A DNA stretch of 10,117 nt. It comes from Legionella longbeachae (GTDB lineage Bacteria; Pseudomonadota; Gammaproteobacteria; Legionellales; Legionellaceae). The stretch lies in the NCBI GenBank assembly GCA_016191305.1, contig JACPOX010000127.1, positions 1 through 10,117 on the forward strand, written 5' to 3'. Positions within the stretch are counted from its first letter, which is position 1. Each line of letters begins with the position of its first letter. The position numbers and the translations under genes are program-made. This document shows positions 1-6,994 of the stretch, in pieces. The notes beneath the pieces are model-generated. The model worked only from the letters and a program-made list of their open reading frames with translations. It ran no database searches and was not told where the DNA came from.

Positions 1-494
1 AACATGTACAACTGATGGGAAGTGGAACCATTTTACGTGAAGTCATCAAAGCAGCGGATATGTTAAAAACTGACTACTCTGTATCTGCTGATGTATGGAG
101 TGTGACCAGCTTTAATGAACTAAGAAGAGATGGATTGACCATTGAACGTTATAATGCAATGCATCCTCAAGAAAAAGAACAAGAATGTTATGTTGCTAAA
201 CAATTAAAAGGAAGACCTGGTCCAGTAATTGCTGCAACAGATTATATGCGACTATATGCCGAACAAATTCGTGCTTATATACCTAATTATTATGTCACTT
301 TGGGGACAGATGGTTATGGTAGAAGTGATACACGCGAACGTTTGCGTCACTTTTTTGAAGTCGATGCCAAATTTATAGTTTTGGCCGCTTTGAATGCTTT
401 AGTTGCTGAAGGAAGTATTGATAAATCCAAAGTTGTGGATGCAATGAAACGCTATAACATTAATCCTGATAAATTGAATCCGGTTAATCATTAG
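1..494 (+). CDS. aceE: Pyruvate dehydrogenase E1 component, C-terminal part (5' end outside window)
   Basis: This is the C-terminal end of the homodimeric, thiamine-diphosphate-dependent E1 subunit, which decarboxylates pyruvate and passes the acetyl group to the lipoyl arm of E2. The frame is open from base 3 (HVQL then MGSG), so the ATG at 15 is internal and not the start. About 164 residues are visible. They match the transketolase-like C-terminal domain of E. coli-type AceE from memory: GSGTILREV, ADVWSVTSFNELRRDG, the TDYMRLYAEQIRAY stretch, LGTDGYGRSD, then LRHFFEVDA. The ending NPDKLNPVNH corresponds to the usual C-terminus, so this end looks complete. aceF follows 155 bases downstream on the same strand, as in most gammaproteobacterial pyruvate dehydrogenase operons, but a palindromic element sits in the gap. 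The promoter lies outside the window. Confidence 0.95.
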   Translation, partial: HVQLMGSGTILREVIKAADMLKTDYSVSADVWSVTSFNELRRDGLTIERYNAMHPQEKEQECYVAKQLKGRPGPVIAATDYMRLYAEQIRAYIPNYYVTLGTDGYGRSDTRERLRHFFEVDAKFIVLAALNALVAEGSIDKSKVVDAMKRYNINPDKLNPVNH

Positions 495-510
495 AATTTA
501 TGGCCTTGCC

Positions 511-615
511 CGCCATTTCGACCACTACGTCCCCCGACTTGTTCGCGGGATCCAGTACTGGTGCTGATTCTGACTCCTCGGACAAGCCGTGGAGCGTAGA
601 CTGGTCGGAATGGCG
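511..615. repeat. G+C-rich palindromic (MITE/REP-like) element between aceE and aceF
   Basis: Two imperfect inverted arms face each other. The left arm, 511-550, begins CGCCATTTCGACCA; the right arm, 574-615, read on the minus strand begins CGCCATTCCGACCA. Each arm also folds on its own. In 530-550 an 8-position stem with one mismatch closes loop CTTGT; in 574-594 an 8-position stem with one mismatch closes loop ACAAG. The two loops are exact complements, so the RNA could form two hairpins with kissing loops or one long hairpin. The centre holds the perfect palindrome CCAGTACTGG (552-561). Base composition is clearly richer in G+C than the flanking genes. From memory, sequences of the type CGGGATCCAG next to such stems are dispersed in Legionellales genomes; this was not searched. 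It has no coding role that I can support, and would lie within the aceE-aceF transcript. Confidence 0.75.
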
Positions 616-649
616 TCTTTGATAACTTAGGCACACTTTGAGGAAAAAA

Positions 650-2272
650 ATGTCGAACGAAATAGAAGTTAAAATTCCTGATATTGGTGGAGCCACTCAG
701 GTTGAAGTAATTGAAATCATGGTTCAGGTTGGAGATCAAATCGAAGTTGATACTCCACTAATCACTTTGGAATCAGATAAAGCCAGTATGGAAATTCCTT
801 CTCCAATAGTGGGAAAAATCACTAAACTGCAAGTAAAAATAGGTGATAAAGTATCTGAGGGTGATTTAATTCTTGTGGTTGTTTCAGAAAATAAAGCTGA
901 ACCAGTAAACGAAAATGAAAAAAGTACTGTTACCAAAGAAGAGTCAAACCAAGCAAAAGAAGAAAAAAAAGATACAAAAAAAGATAAACCAGTAACAGAA
1001 CAAGAAATAAAAGTTCCTGACATTGGTGGCTCAACTAAGGTTGATGTAATTGAAATCATGGTCCAGGTTGGGGATCATATCGAAGTGGATACTCCACTAA
1101 TTACTTTAGAGTCAGATAAAGCCAGTATGGAAATTCCTTCTCCAATGAGAGGAAAGGTTAGCAAAGTGAATATTAAAGTAGGCGATAAAGTCTCTCAGGG
1201 TGATTTGATTCTTGTCGCTATTGGCGAACAAGAATCCGATACTGCTATAAAAGAAGATATCAGTGCAGTTGAGTCTCAATCAATAAATATCCCTCATGTA
1301 TCTAAAACGGAACAACCTGTTCAAATGAGCGAAGAGATTTCCTCAAAACCCATTTCTGCAGATCAAATTGATGCAAAAATAATTGCTGCGGGTCCTGCGG
1401 TTAGGCGTCTGGCACGTGAGCTTGGTGTCAATTTAACGGATGTTAAAGGAAGCGGGCGTAAAACACGTATTACTAAAGAGGATGTACAAGCGTATGTCAA
1501 AGCAAGATTAAGTGAGCCTTCTAATTCGGGAACCTTAGGGTTACCAACAAGTCCAGTAATTGATTTTTCTCTGTTTGGTGAAATTGAAACAAAACCCTTA
1601 AATAAAATTAAAAAACTGACTGGAGTTAATGTTCATCGTTCCTGGATTACGATCCCTCATGTAACTCAATTTGACTCAGCTGATATTACTGAAGTAGAAG
1701 CATTTAGAAAGTCTGAGGCAGAATTGGCTAAAGATAAGGGATATAAATTAACTCTTTTGGCATTTGTTTGTGCTGTCGTGAGTAAAGCATTACGAGTTTT
1801 TCCTCAATTCAATGCATCCTTAGATTCAAGTGGCTCCAATCTAATTTTTAAAAAATATTGTAATATTGGCATTGCAGTAGAAACGCCTAACGGTTTAGTT
1901 GTTCCGGTGATTAAAAATGTAGATAAATTAAGTGTTGCCGAAATTGCCACTGAAATGACGCGTTTGAGTGCTAAAGCTCGAGATAAAGGTTTAATGCCTG
2001 TAGATATGTCTGGAGGCTGTTTCACTATTTCTAGTTTGGGAGGAATTGGTGGTACATCATTCACTCCTATAGTGAATAGTCCAGAGGTAGCAATTCTTGG
2101 ATTATCGCGTTCGGAAATAAAACCTGTTTACGAAAATGGTACATTTCTACCGAGATTAATGTTGCCACTGTCTTTATCTTATGATCATCGAGTCATTGAT
2201 GGTGCAGAAGCAGCTCGGTTTACGCGGTTTATTTGTGATTGCTTAAGTGATATAAGACGAATTTTACTTTGA
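650..2272 (+). CDS. aceF: Dihydrolipoyl acetyltransferase, E2 of pyruvate dehydrogenase
   Basis: E2 forms the core of the pyruvate dehydrogenase complex and transfers the acetyl group from its lipoyl arm to CoA. The 540 residues show, in order: lipoyl domain 1 (about 2-78, lipoyl-lysine K44 in ESDKASME), a Lys/Glu-rich linker (about 80-117), lipoyl domain 2 (about 118-192, K157 in the same ESDKASME motif), a second linker, the peripheral-subunit-binding domain (about 242-284, GPAVRRLARELGVN), and the acetyltransferase domain (about 305-540) with the catalytic DHRVIDG motif (H513, D517). E. coli AceF has three lipoyl domains; two is common in other species. An in-frame TTG lies at 638, but the ATG at 650 is chosen because GAGG (640-643) sits six bases before it and MSNEIEVKIPDIG is the expected N-terminus. 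lpd starts 50 bases downstream. No defect is seen. Confidence 0.96.
   Translation: MSNEIEVKIPDIGGATQVEVIEIMVQVGDQIEVDTPLITLESDKASMEIPSPIVGKITKLQVKIGDKVSEGDLILVVVSENKAEPVNENEKSTVTKEESNQAKEEKKDTKKDKPVTEQEIKVPDIGGSTKVDVIEIMVQVGDHIEVDTPLITLESDKASMEIPSPMRGKVSKVNIKVGDKVSQGDLILVAIGEQESDTAIKEDISAVESQSINIPHVSKTEQPVQMSEEISSKPISADQIDAKIIAAGPAVRRLARELGVNLTDVKGSGRKTRITKEDVQAYVKARLSEPSNSGTLGLPTSPVIDFSLFGEIETKPLNKIKKLTGVNVHRSWITIPHVTQFDSADITEVEAFRKSEAELAKDKGYKLTLLAFVCAVVSKALRVFPQFNASLDSSGSNLIFKKYCNIGIAVETPNGLVVPVIKNVDKLSVAEIATEMTRLSAKARDKGLMPVDMSGGCFTISSLGGIGGTSFTPIVNSPEVAILGLSRSEIKPVYENGTFLPRLMLPLSLSYDHRVIDGAEAARFTRFICDCLSDIRRILL
711..1146 (+). repeat. Tandem duplication of the lipoyl-domain coding sequence inside aceF
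   Basis: The blocks 711-807 and 1050-1146 align without gaps over 97 bases with seven differences by my count, at a fixed offset of 339 bases (113 codons). They encode the hairpin that carries the lipoyl-lysine (K44 and K157). Similarity continues less strongly on both sides, through the KxPDIGG start of each domain. The two copies are much closer to each other than the constraint on the protein alone requires, since several third positions also agree. Confidence 0.85.
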
Positions 2273-2322
2273 TTTAAATTCGCAGTTGAATTTACTAAAT
2301 AATATAATGAAAGAGGCTTGTA

Positions 2323-3690
2323 ATGGCTAATAAAATAAAAACTGATGTTGTCGTATTAGGAAGTGGACCTGGTGGATACACTGCTGCATTTAGAGCAGCA
2401 GATTTGGGAAAAAAGGTAGTATTAGTAGAACGTTATGATACCCTCGGTGGTGTCTGTTTAAATGTTGGCTTGTCTGAGCAAGGTGTCAGTTTTGGCACGC
2501 CTAAACTGGATAATAAAAAAATTGTTGCTTGGAAAAATTCGGTAATTTCTAAACTTACAGGTGGTTTAAAAGCATTATCAAAACAGCGTAAGGTAGAAAT
2601 TGTAACTGGAGTAGGCAAATTTTCAGGTACCCATCAAATAACAGTTGTTACTAAAGATGGTGCTGTCGAAGTTGAATTTGAAAATGCGATTATTGCAGTT
2701 GGTTCTGAATCCATTAACTTACCTTTTATACCTGAAGATAAACGGATTTTTAGTTCTACAGGGGCTTTAGAACTTGCCGATATTAAAGGCAGTTTATTGG
2801 TTTTAGGTGGTGGAATTATTGGTTTGGAAATGGCTACAGTTTATTCTTCTTTAGGTGTTGATGTTACGGTAGTGGAATTTATGGATCAACTCATTCCTGG
2901 TGCTGATTCTGATTTAGTTAATGTGTTACAAAAACGCATGCTTAAAAAAGGAGTTAAATTCCTTTTAAAAACCAAAGTAACTGCGGTAGAGGCTAAAAAA
3001 GATGGTATTTATGTTTCTATGGAAGGAGAGCATGCCACAGACAAGGCCTTATGCTTCCAACAAGTTCTTGTATCAGTTGGTAGAAAGCCCAATGGTGGGA
3101 CCATCGATGCAGAAACAGCGGGAATTAAAGTTGATGAGCGCGGTTTTATCAAAGTAGATAACCAACAAAAAACTAATATTTCTCACATTTTTGCCATTGG
3201 TGATGTTGTAGGGCAACCGATGCTTGCTCATAAAGCAATTCCTGAAGGTAAAGTTGCAGCGGAAGTAATTGCCGGTAAGAAACACTATTTTGAGCCTAAA
3301 TGTATTGCGAGTGTCGCATATACCGATCCAGAACTTGCTTGGACTGGCCTAACAGAAAAAGAAGCTAAAGAAAGCAATATTCGTTATGAAAAAGCAACAT
3401 TTCCTTGGGCTGCTAGTGGTCGTGCACTGAGTATGGGACGTGAAGAAGGAATGACCAAATTATTATTTTGCCCAGATACTAATCGAATTTTAGGGGCTGG
3501 AATTGTTGGTGTCAATGCGGGTGATTTGATTGCTGAAACAGCTTTGGCTATTGAAATGTGCTGTGATGTAGAAGATATTGCATTAACAATACATCCTCAT
3601 CCTACGCTCTCTGAAACGATTGCACAGTCTGCAGAAGCATTTGAAGGTACTATTACAGATCTGTATTTACCTAAAAAGAAGAAAAGTTAA
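2323..3690 (+). CDS. lpd: Dihydrolipoyl dehydrogenase (E3) with internal deletion of the redox-active site; probably inactive
   Basis: Family role: E3 reoxidises dihydrolipoamide with NAD+ via FAD and a CxxxxC disulfide, serving the pyruvate and 2-oxoglutarate dehydrogenases and glycine cleavage. The 455 residues keep the FAD motif GSGPGG (13-18), the NAD motif GGGIIG (162-167), the second FAD motif AIGD (291-294) and the C-terminal catalytic dyad H426/E431 in HPHPTLSE. The active-site segment is broken: GGVCLNVG (42-49) runs straight into LSEQGVSFG (50-58). E. coli Lpd, from memory 474 residues, has GGVCLNVGCIPSKALLH there, so 19 residues are gone, including the second cysteine and the following helix. 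The length difference is exactly 19. The frame is otherwise intact, with no stop or frameshift. Start: ATG with AAGAGG (2311-2316) six bases ahead. By family knowledge this protein should not catalyse the reaction; a natural deletion, an altered sequence or an assembly error are all possible. Confidence 0.93.
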   Translation: MANKIKTDVVVLGSGPGGYTAAFRAADLGKKVVLVERYDTLGGVCLNVGLSEQGVSFGTPKLDNKKIVAWKNSVISKLTGGLKALSKQRKVEIVTGVGKFSGTHQITVVTKDGAVEVEFENAIIAVGSESINLPFIPEDKRIFSSTGALELADIKGSLLVLGGGIIGLEMATVYSSLGVDVTVVEFMDQLIPGADSDLVNVLQKRMLKKGVKFLLKTKVTAVEAKKDGIYVSMEGEHATDKALCFQQVLVSVGRKPNGGTIDAETAGIKVDERGFIKVDNQQKTNISHIFAIGDVVGQPMLAHKAIPEGKVAAEVIAGKKHYFEPKCIASVAYTDPELAWTGLTEKEAKESNIRYEKATFPWAASGRALSMGREEGMTKLLFCPDTNRILGAGIVGVNAGDLIAETALAIEMCCDVEDIALTIHPHPTLSETIAQSAEAFEGTITDLYLPKKKKS

Positions 3691-3723
3691 TACTGCTTAA
3701 TAGCGCGAAGGTAAAAGGCTTTT

Positions 3724-3797
3724 TAGGTTGGGCCCCTGACCCAACGAAAGACTATATCTTAGGCATGATGTTCATGTTGGGCCAGAGGCCCAACCTA
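3724..3797. repeat. Inverted-repeat element downstream of lpd
   Basis: Two 22-base arms (3724-3745 and 3776-3797) are inverted copies with two mismatches, separated by 30 bases. Both have the core GTTGGG...CCCAAC. Each arm is itself a palindrome: the right arm forms a perfect 8-bp stem GTTGGGCC/GGCCCAAC with loop AGA, and the left arm pairs GTTGGG/CCCAAC. The element lies 33 bases after the lpd stop in the 192-base gap before rimI. It could protect the 3' end of the lpd messenger or slow RNA polymerase, but no T-run follows, so it is not a standard intrinsic terminator. It differs in sequence from the element at 511-615. Confidence 0.75.
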
Positions 3798-3882
3798 CAT
3801 TTTAAAGCCACTTTCCTGAAATTAACGGTATATATGGATAAGAACATTAGTCTGATCTTGAAGCATTAGTAGGAGCATAAGG

Positions 3883-4347
3883 ATGACTTATAACATTCGT
3901 CGAATGACTGAATCAGATATTGATAAGGTTTATGCAATTGAAAAGGATGTTCATATTGCTCCTTGGAGTAGAGGTATATTAAGTGACTGTGTTCGTGTAG
4001 GCTATGATTGTCGCGTTTTCGAAATAAACGATGGCACTGGTCCAGTTCTTTCTGGTTATATTATTTGCAGACACGGTACTAATAGTAGCCATATTTTAAA
4101 TTTTTGTATTGCAAAACCGTTGCAATCTAAAGGTTATGGTCGCCAATTATTGCAGAATATGCTTGATTTTTTAAATAAGTTAAAACATATTGAACATATA
4201 GTACTTGAAGTAAGACCAAGCAACAAAATAGCTTTACAGCTTTATAAAAGTATGGGATTTGAGCAAGTAGAGATTAAACCTGCTTACTATAAAGATGATA
4301 CACATGTCGAAGATGCTATATTGTTAAAAAAAATGTTGCACACTTAA
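3883..4347 (+). CDS. rimI: Ribosomal protein S18 alanine N-acetyltransferase
   Basis: A GNAT-family enzyme that acetylates the N-terminal alanine of ribosomal protein S18 in the family's best-known member. The 154 residues compare with 148 in E. coli RimI (from memory). Visible motifs: APWS (26-29), the acetyl-CoA pyrophosphate loop QSKGYGRQLL (81-90), LEVRPSN (108-114), LYKSMGF (120-126) and the YYKDDTHVEDAILL end. E109 and Y121 align with the E. coli catalytic glutamate and tyrosine. The start is ATG 3883, preceded by AGGAG (3871-3875) seven bases away. It is separated from lpd by 192 bases holding the inverted-repeat element, so it probably has its own promoter, although I could not identify one. 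GNAT enzymes are hard to tell apart by substrate; another protein N-acetyltransferase is the main alternative. Confidence 0.85.
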   Translation: MTYNIRRMTESDIDKVYAIEKDVHIAPWSRGILSDCVRVGYDCRVFEINDGTGPVLSGYIICRHGTNSSHILNFCIAKPLQSKGYGRQLLQNMLDFLNKLKHIEHIVLEVRPSNKIALQLYKSMGFEQVEIKPAYYKDDTHVEDAILLKKMLHT

Positions 4348-4388
4348 TAATTATAATTTTAAGTCATTAGAAAAAGTGCAGCAATGCC

Positions 4389-4405
4389 CTTAAAACGACT
4401 TAAAT
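4389..4405 (+). promoter_or_regulatory. Direct repeat CTTAAAA / CTTAAAT, possible response-regulator site
   Basis: CTTAAAA (4389-4395) and CTTAAAT (4399-4405) repeat with a 10-base period, one helical turn, about 95 bases before the hypothetical gene at 4497. The motif resembles PmrA half-sites (CTTAA), which in Legionella precede several effector genes, but known PmrA half-sites repeat with a period near 11. The second copy also pairs with TTTAAGTC at 4358-4365 as a perfect 8-base inverted repeat (GACTTAAA, 4397-4404). A weak -35/-10 pair (TTGAAT 4411-4416, TTATTT 4434-4439, spacer 17) follows. In A+T-rich DNA this may be chance. Confidence 0.25.
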
Positions 4406-4496
4406 ATAGCTTGAATAAAGTTCAAAATATGGCTTATTTTTCTTTTGGTACAGTTTTTGAGCTATTTGTGATAAAAGTCTAGATTGAAAAAATTAT

Positions 4497-5387
4497 ATGA
4501 ATGAAAAAAAAGAATCAGCACTTAAAACTCCTGTATCCTTGCACATGCGAAAAGAGTTTGTAGAGAAAGATAGGAAAGAGTTATATTTAACTTCAGAGGT
4601 GGAAAGAATACCTTATTTAATTACATTTAAAGAAGGTAAAGTTTATAATGCACTGGATATATGTTTAACAGAAGAAAAACTTTTTTTTATCATGGATGAA
4701 AAGGACCGTATATTTGCGATTTCGACAGAAAGCAAATGGAATCATTCTTTTTTTATGGCAGGACAACCAGTTCGCGCAGCCGGTATCATCTCCACCAACA
4801 AACAAGGTAGAATTGATAAGATCAGTAATGAAAGTGGACATTATATTCCCACCACCAAACAGATGCTTTACTTTCTTACTTTTATTTTTCAGCATGTATA
4901 TAAGTTTCAGGGTTATGACGAAATTATTTATGAAAGTCATGATGAGGTACCTCTTAAAAATATTCTCAAAGACTATCCCTTATTTCAGATTGTTAACATA
5001 ATAGATGAAAAGAAATCTTTCGAAAATCAACTAAAAGAAATTTGTATGGGCGTAACTGATTTATCAAATATTAATACACAAACAGTGCAAATTGAAGGAT
5101 ATGACAATCATATTGTTGGTCATGACTATCAGTTAGAACATATAAGAATATCACGATATGGGCTGAAACCCGCAAATAATGATACCTTGAATACAGGTAC
5201 TTGTACTAAAAAACTTGATAACTCTTGTCTTACCAAGGAGCATTCAGAAAGTTTTGAAAAATCTTCCAATTCTTTTAGTTTTTCATGCAATCCCATCAAT
5301 ACTATGTTTACTTCGTCTTCTATGTCATTCTATGAAAAAAATTTAGAATATAATAAGGAATGTGACGATTTTAGCAATCACAAATGA
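4497..5387 (+). CDS. Hypothetical protein with FMAGxPVxxAG...SGHY motif; candidate secreted effector
   Basis: I do not recognise this 296-residue protein as a named family. It has no signal peptide, no clear membrane helix and is probably cytosolic or exported by a non-Sec route. Residues 38-130 look like one folded unit: a beta-rich part (YLITFKEGKVYNAL, LFFIMDEKDRIFAI), then FFMAGQPVRAAG (85-96) and SGHYIPTTKQM (113-123). From memory, an F-L/M-A-G-x-P-V...S-G-H-Y-x-P pattern occurs in other bacterial proteins, including secreted ones, and in plant IQM proteins. Residues 225-278 are rich in Ser, Asn, Thr and Cys and probably disordered. The last 20 residues carry E280, E284, E288, D290 and D291, loosely like the acidic C-terminal signals of Dot/Icm effectors. 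The start is ATG 4497; no good ribosome-binding site is visible. It stands alone, between rimI and a tRNA gene, which fits an accessory gene. The effector idea is inference. Confidence 0.8.
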   Translation: MNEKKESALKTPVSLHMRKEFVEKDRKELYLTSEVERIPYLITFKEGKVYNALDICLTEEKLFFIMDEKDRIFAISTESKWNHSFFMAGQPVRAAGIISTNKQGRIDKISNESGHYIPTTKQMLYFLTFIFQHVYKFQGYDEIIYESHDEVPLKNILKDYPLFQIVNIIDEKKSFENQLKEICMGVTDLSNINTQTVQIEGYDNHIVGHDYQLEHIRISRYGLKPANNDTLNTGTCTKKLDNSCLTKEHSESFEKSSNSFSFSCNPINTMFTSSSMSFYEKNLEYNKECDDFSNHK

Positions 5388-5423
5388 TCGGAAAACAAGC
5401 ATGTACTAAATAAGATTATTTAA

Positions 5424-5510
5424 TGGTACCTAGGGTGGGACTCGAACCCACACGGTGTCACCACCACCGGATTTTGAATCCGGCGCGTCTACCAATTCCG
5501 CCACCCAGGC
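5424..5510 (-). tRNA. tRNA-Leu, anticodon CAA
   Basis: Read on the minus strand, 87 bases fold as a class II tRNA. The acceptor strands are GCCTGGG and CCTAGGT (two G-T pairs), followed by discriminator A and an encoded CCA. The anticodon stem CCGGA/TCCGG closes loop TTCAAAA, giving anticodon CAA at 5474-5476 for UUG codons. A long variable arm (GGTG/CACC, loop GTGA) and the T arm GTGGG-TTCGAGT-CCCAC are present. The long variable arm and the D-arm start TGGCGGAATTGGTAGACGC are typical of bacterial leucine tRNAs. No strong terminator is seen downstream on the minus strand; the AT-only hairpin TAAATAA/TTATTTA just past the 3' end has a two-base loop and is weak. Confidence 0.96.
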
Positions 5511-5522
5511 ATTTGTGCGGCC

Positions 5523-5550
5523 ATTATAACAAAGAAATAAATTCTAACAA
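5523..5550 (-). promoter_or_regulatory. Sigma-70 promoter of tRNA-Leu
   Basis: On the minus strand, TTGTTA (5550-5545) and a perfect TATAAT (5528-5523) are separated by 16 bases. The tRNA begins 12 bases after the -10 box, leaving a short 5' leader. GGCCGC directly follows the -10 box; a G+C-rich discriminator is typical of stable-RNA promoters under stringent (ppGpp) control. This separates the tRNA from the nadA transcript. Confidence 0.8.
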
Positions 5551-5624
5551 TGGTTTTAGGGTATTATTGTTAAGAAAATCAAAAAATTTTACACGTGAAT
5601 TGTCACAATATGTTCCTTAAGAGT

Positions 5625-6968
5625 TCAAATTCGGTCTTCAGTAATATTAATCATCATTTGCAAGGATTTTTTAGCATTATCTATAACCCATTGCTGATCT
5701 TGTTCAGGTAGTCTGTTTCTACTCCCAGTGAATTCATTGACAACGTCACCTGCTTTAACTTCGTTATAAGACATTTTTTTACCCTGTCTTAGTAAATCAA
5801 CGAGAGCGACTAAATGAGGAGGATCATTGCGTGACATGGTAGCACAACCGCATCCAAGGCCTTTTTCATTTTCTTTTTTAGGAGCTTCAGCTAAATTGGT
5901 TACTTCTATCCCTAAACTTTTACAATACTGTTTGAGATTGTCAACCATATGATTTTCAGTGCCAATAGCATAGCGTTTGGTTTTGGCGCGATCATGGACT
6001 ACGTAGTCCCAAATAAAGGCTGTAGAACCAGAGTGTTCAGCCACTTTAATGACCGAATTACGACACTCAGGGTGAACAATAGTGGTATAGCCCTGATGAT
6101 GCCAATAATCACACATCTCAGGCTGATAATGAGTATGTACGGCACATTGACTAGCAAATAGAATTAATTCTGCATCATCAAACTGTTTTAAAGTTTTTTT
6201 ATCTTGGTTCGCAAGAGAGTATTGGGCTCCTGCTGTTCCACCTGGCCAGTAAGCCATATTTTTTATTCCAAGCCAATAAGCAACATTTTCTCCCATATGT
6301 TGATCTGGAATAAAAAGTATTTTTTTATTTTGTTTTCGTGCCCATTGAAATATTTTTTTTACGTTGGAGCTGGTACAAACGGCACCACCTTGAGCTCCAG
6401 TCATGGCTTTGACTCGCCCTGAGGTATTCATGTAGCAGACAGGTAAAATGTTTTCAACTCCATAACGTTCATTCAAATCAAGAAAAGCAGGTTCAACCAT
6501 GAAGTCTTTAGCTAACATTTCCATAGTACAACCTGATTTGGGATTGGTTATATAAACCTGTTGATTCGTATTAGCTAGGATGCTAATTGATTCCGCCATA
6601 AAATGTACAGCTGATTCAATAATAACCGATTTTTCGGGATGCTCAGCAGCCATCAAGGCTAATTGATAGGAATCACCAATCAGTCCTCCGAATTGCTCAA
6701 CCAAGCGAACAATGTCACCGCCCATGTAATAATGAGCTAAGAGTAATAATCGATTACCAAAATGATCCTGAGCTTTTTTGAGATAAGGAGTCATCCATGC
6801 CAGTACGGTTGTTAGTTTACGGTCTGGCAAAGCTTGGTATTCCTGAGCATAAGGGATAAACTCTTCCTGATACCAGTCTATAGGGTAGTCACTTTGACAA
6901 ATACTCATATCATTTGTGATATGCATTAATGTTGTTTCAGGTGTGTAAATAGTGGAATTTTTAAACAT
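5625..6968 (-). CDS. nadA: Quinolinate synthase, long form
   Basis: NadA condenses iminoaspartate (from NadB) with dihydroxyacetone phosphate to quinolinate, using a [4Fe-4S] cluster; this is the second step of de novo NAD synthesis. The likely cluster ligands are C147 (SGCTMEM), C198 (GGAVCTSSN) and C373 or C375 in GLGCGCATMSRND. Other family motifs: LLAHYYMGGDI (76-86), GDSYQLA (98-104), YMNTSGRVKA (179-188), IPDQHMGENVA (220-230), VHPEC (298-302), SGSTAF (313-318) and GTEN (336-339). At 447 residues it is about 100 longer than E. coli NadA (347, from memory), with extra sequence at both ends; it belongs to the longer form and looks complete. The start is ATG 6968 with GAGG (6980-6977) eight bases before it. 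It starts 26 bases after the nadB stop, so the two are probably co-transcribed. If nadB is dead, this enzyme lacks its usual substrate. Confidence 0.94.
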   Translation of the reverse strand: MFKNSTIYTPETTLMHITNDMSICQSDYPIDWYQEEFIPYAQEYQALPDRKLTTVLAWMTPYLKKAQDHFGNRLLLLAHYYMGGDIVRLVEQFGGLIGDSYQLALMAAEHPEKSVIIESAVHFMAESISILANTNQQVYITNPKSGCTMEMLAKDFMVEPAFLDLNERYGVENILPVCYMNTSGRVKAMTGAQGGAVCTSSNVKKIFQWARKQNKKILFIPDQHMGENVAYWLGIKNMAYWPGGTAGAQYSLANQDKKTLKQFDDAELILFASQCAVHTHYQPEMCDYWHHQGYTTIVHPECRNSVIKVAEHSGSTAFIWDYVVHDRAKTKRYAIGTENHMVDNLKQYCKSLGIEVTNLAEAPKKENEKGLGCGCATMSRNDPPHLVALVDLLRQGKKMSYNEVKAGDVVNEFTGSRNRLPEQDQQWVIDNAKKSLQMMINITEDRI

Positions 6969-6994
6969 CTATTTTGCCTCAAAATCAGCGTTAT

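Noticed and set aside
638..649. Upstream TTG start for aceF adding MRKK
   Set aside because: The GAGG ribosome-binding site lies at 640-643, inside that extension, and correctly places the ATG at 650.
484..739. Two overlapping minus-strand open frames across the aceE-aceF gap
   Set aside because: They run over the palindromic element and into the start of aceF; the element's sequence explains the open frames, and neither has a recognisable product.
2323..3690. Frameshift explanation for the odd lpd active site
   Set aside because: The residues on both sides of the junction are correct family sequence in the same frame, so a frameshift or pair of compensating shifts does not explain it; a 57-base deletion does.
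3724..3797. CRISPR repeat-spacer unit
   Set aside because: Only two copies, in inverted orientation, with self-palindromic arms; no array and no cas genes.
4665..5001. Open frames on both strands inside the hypothetical gene
   Set aside because: They are shadows of the 4497-5387 frame, with no ribosome-binding site and odd composition.
5581..5610. Intrinsic terminator after nadA
   Set aside because: GTGA/TCAC (5595-5606) gives only a 4-bp stem, and the T-run on the minus strand lies several bases beyond it; too weak to call.
5423..5620. Plus-strand 65-codon frame beginning MVPRVGLEPTRC
   Set aside because: It is a translation of the antisense strand of tRNA-Leu, a well-known false gene product.
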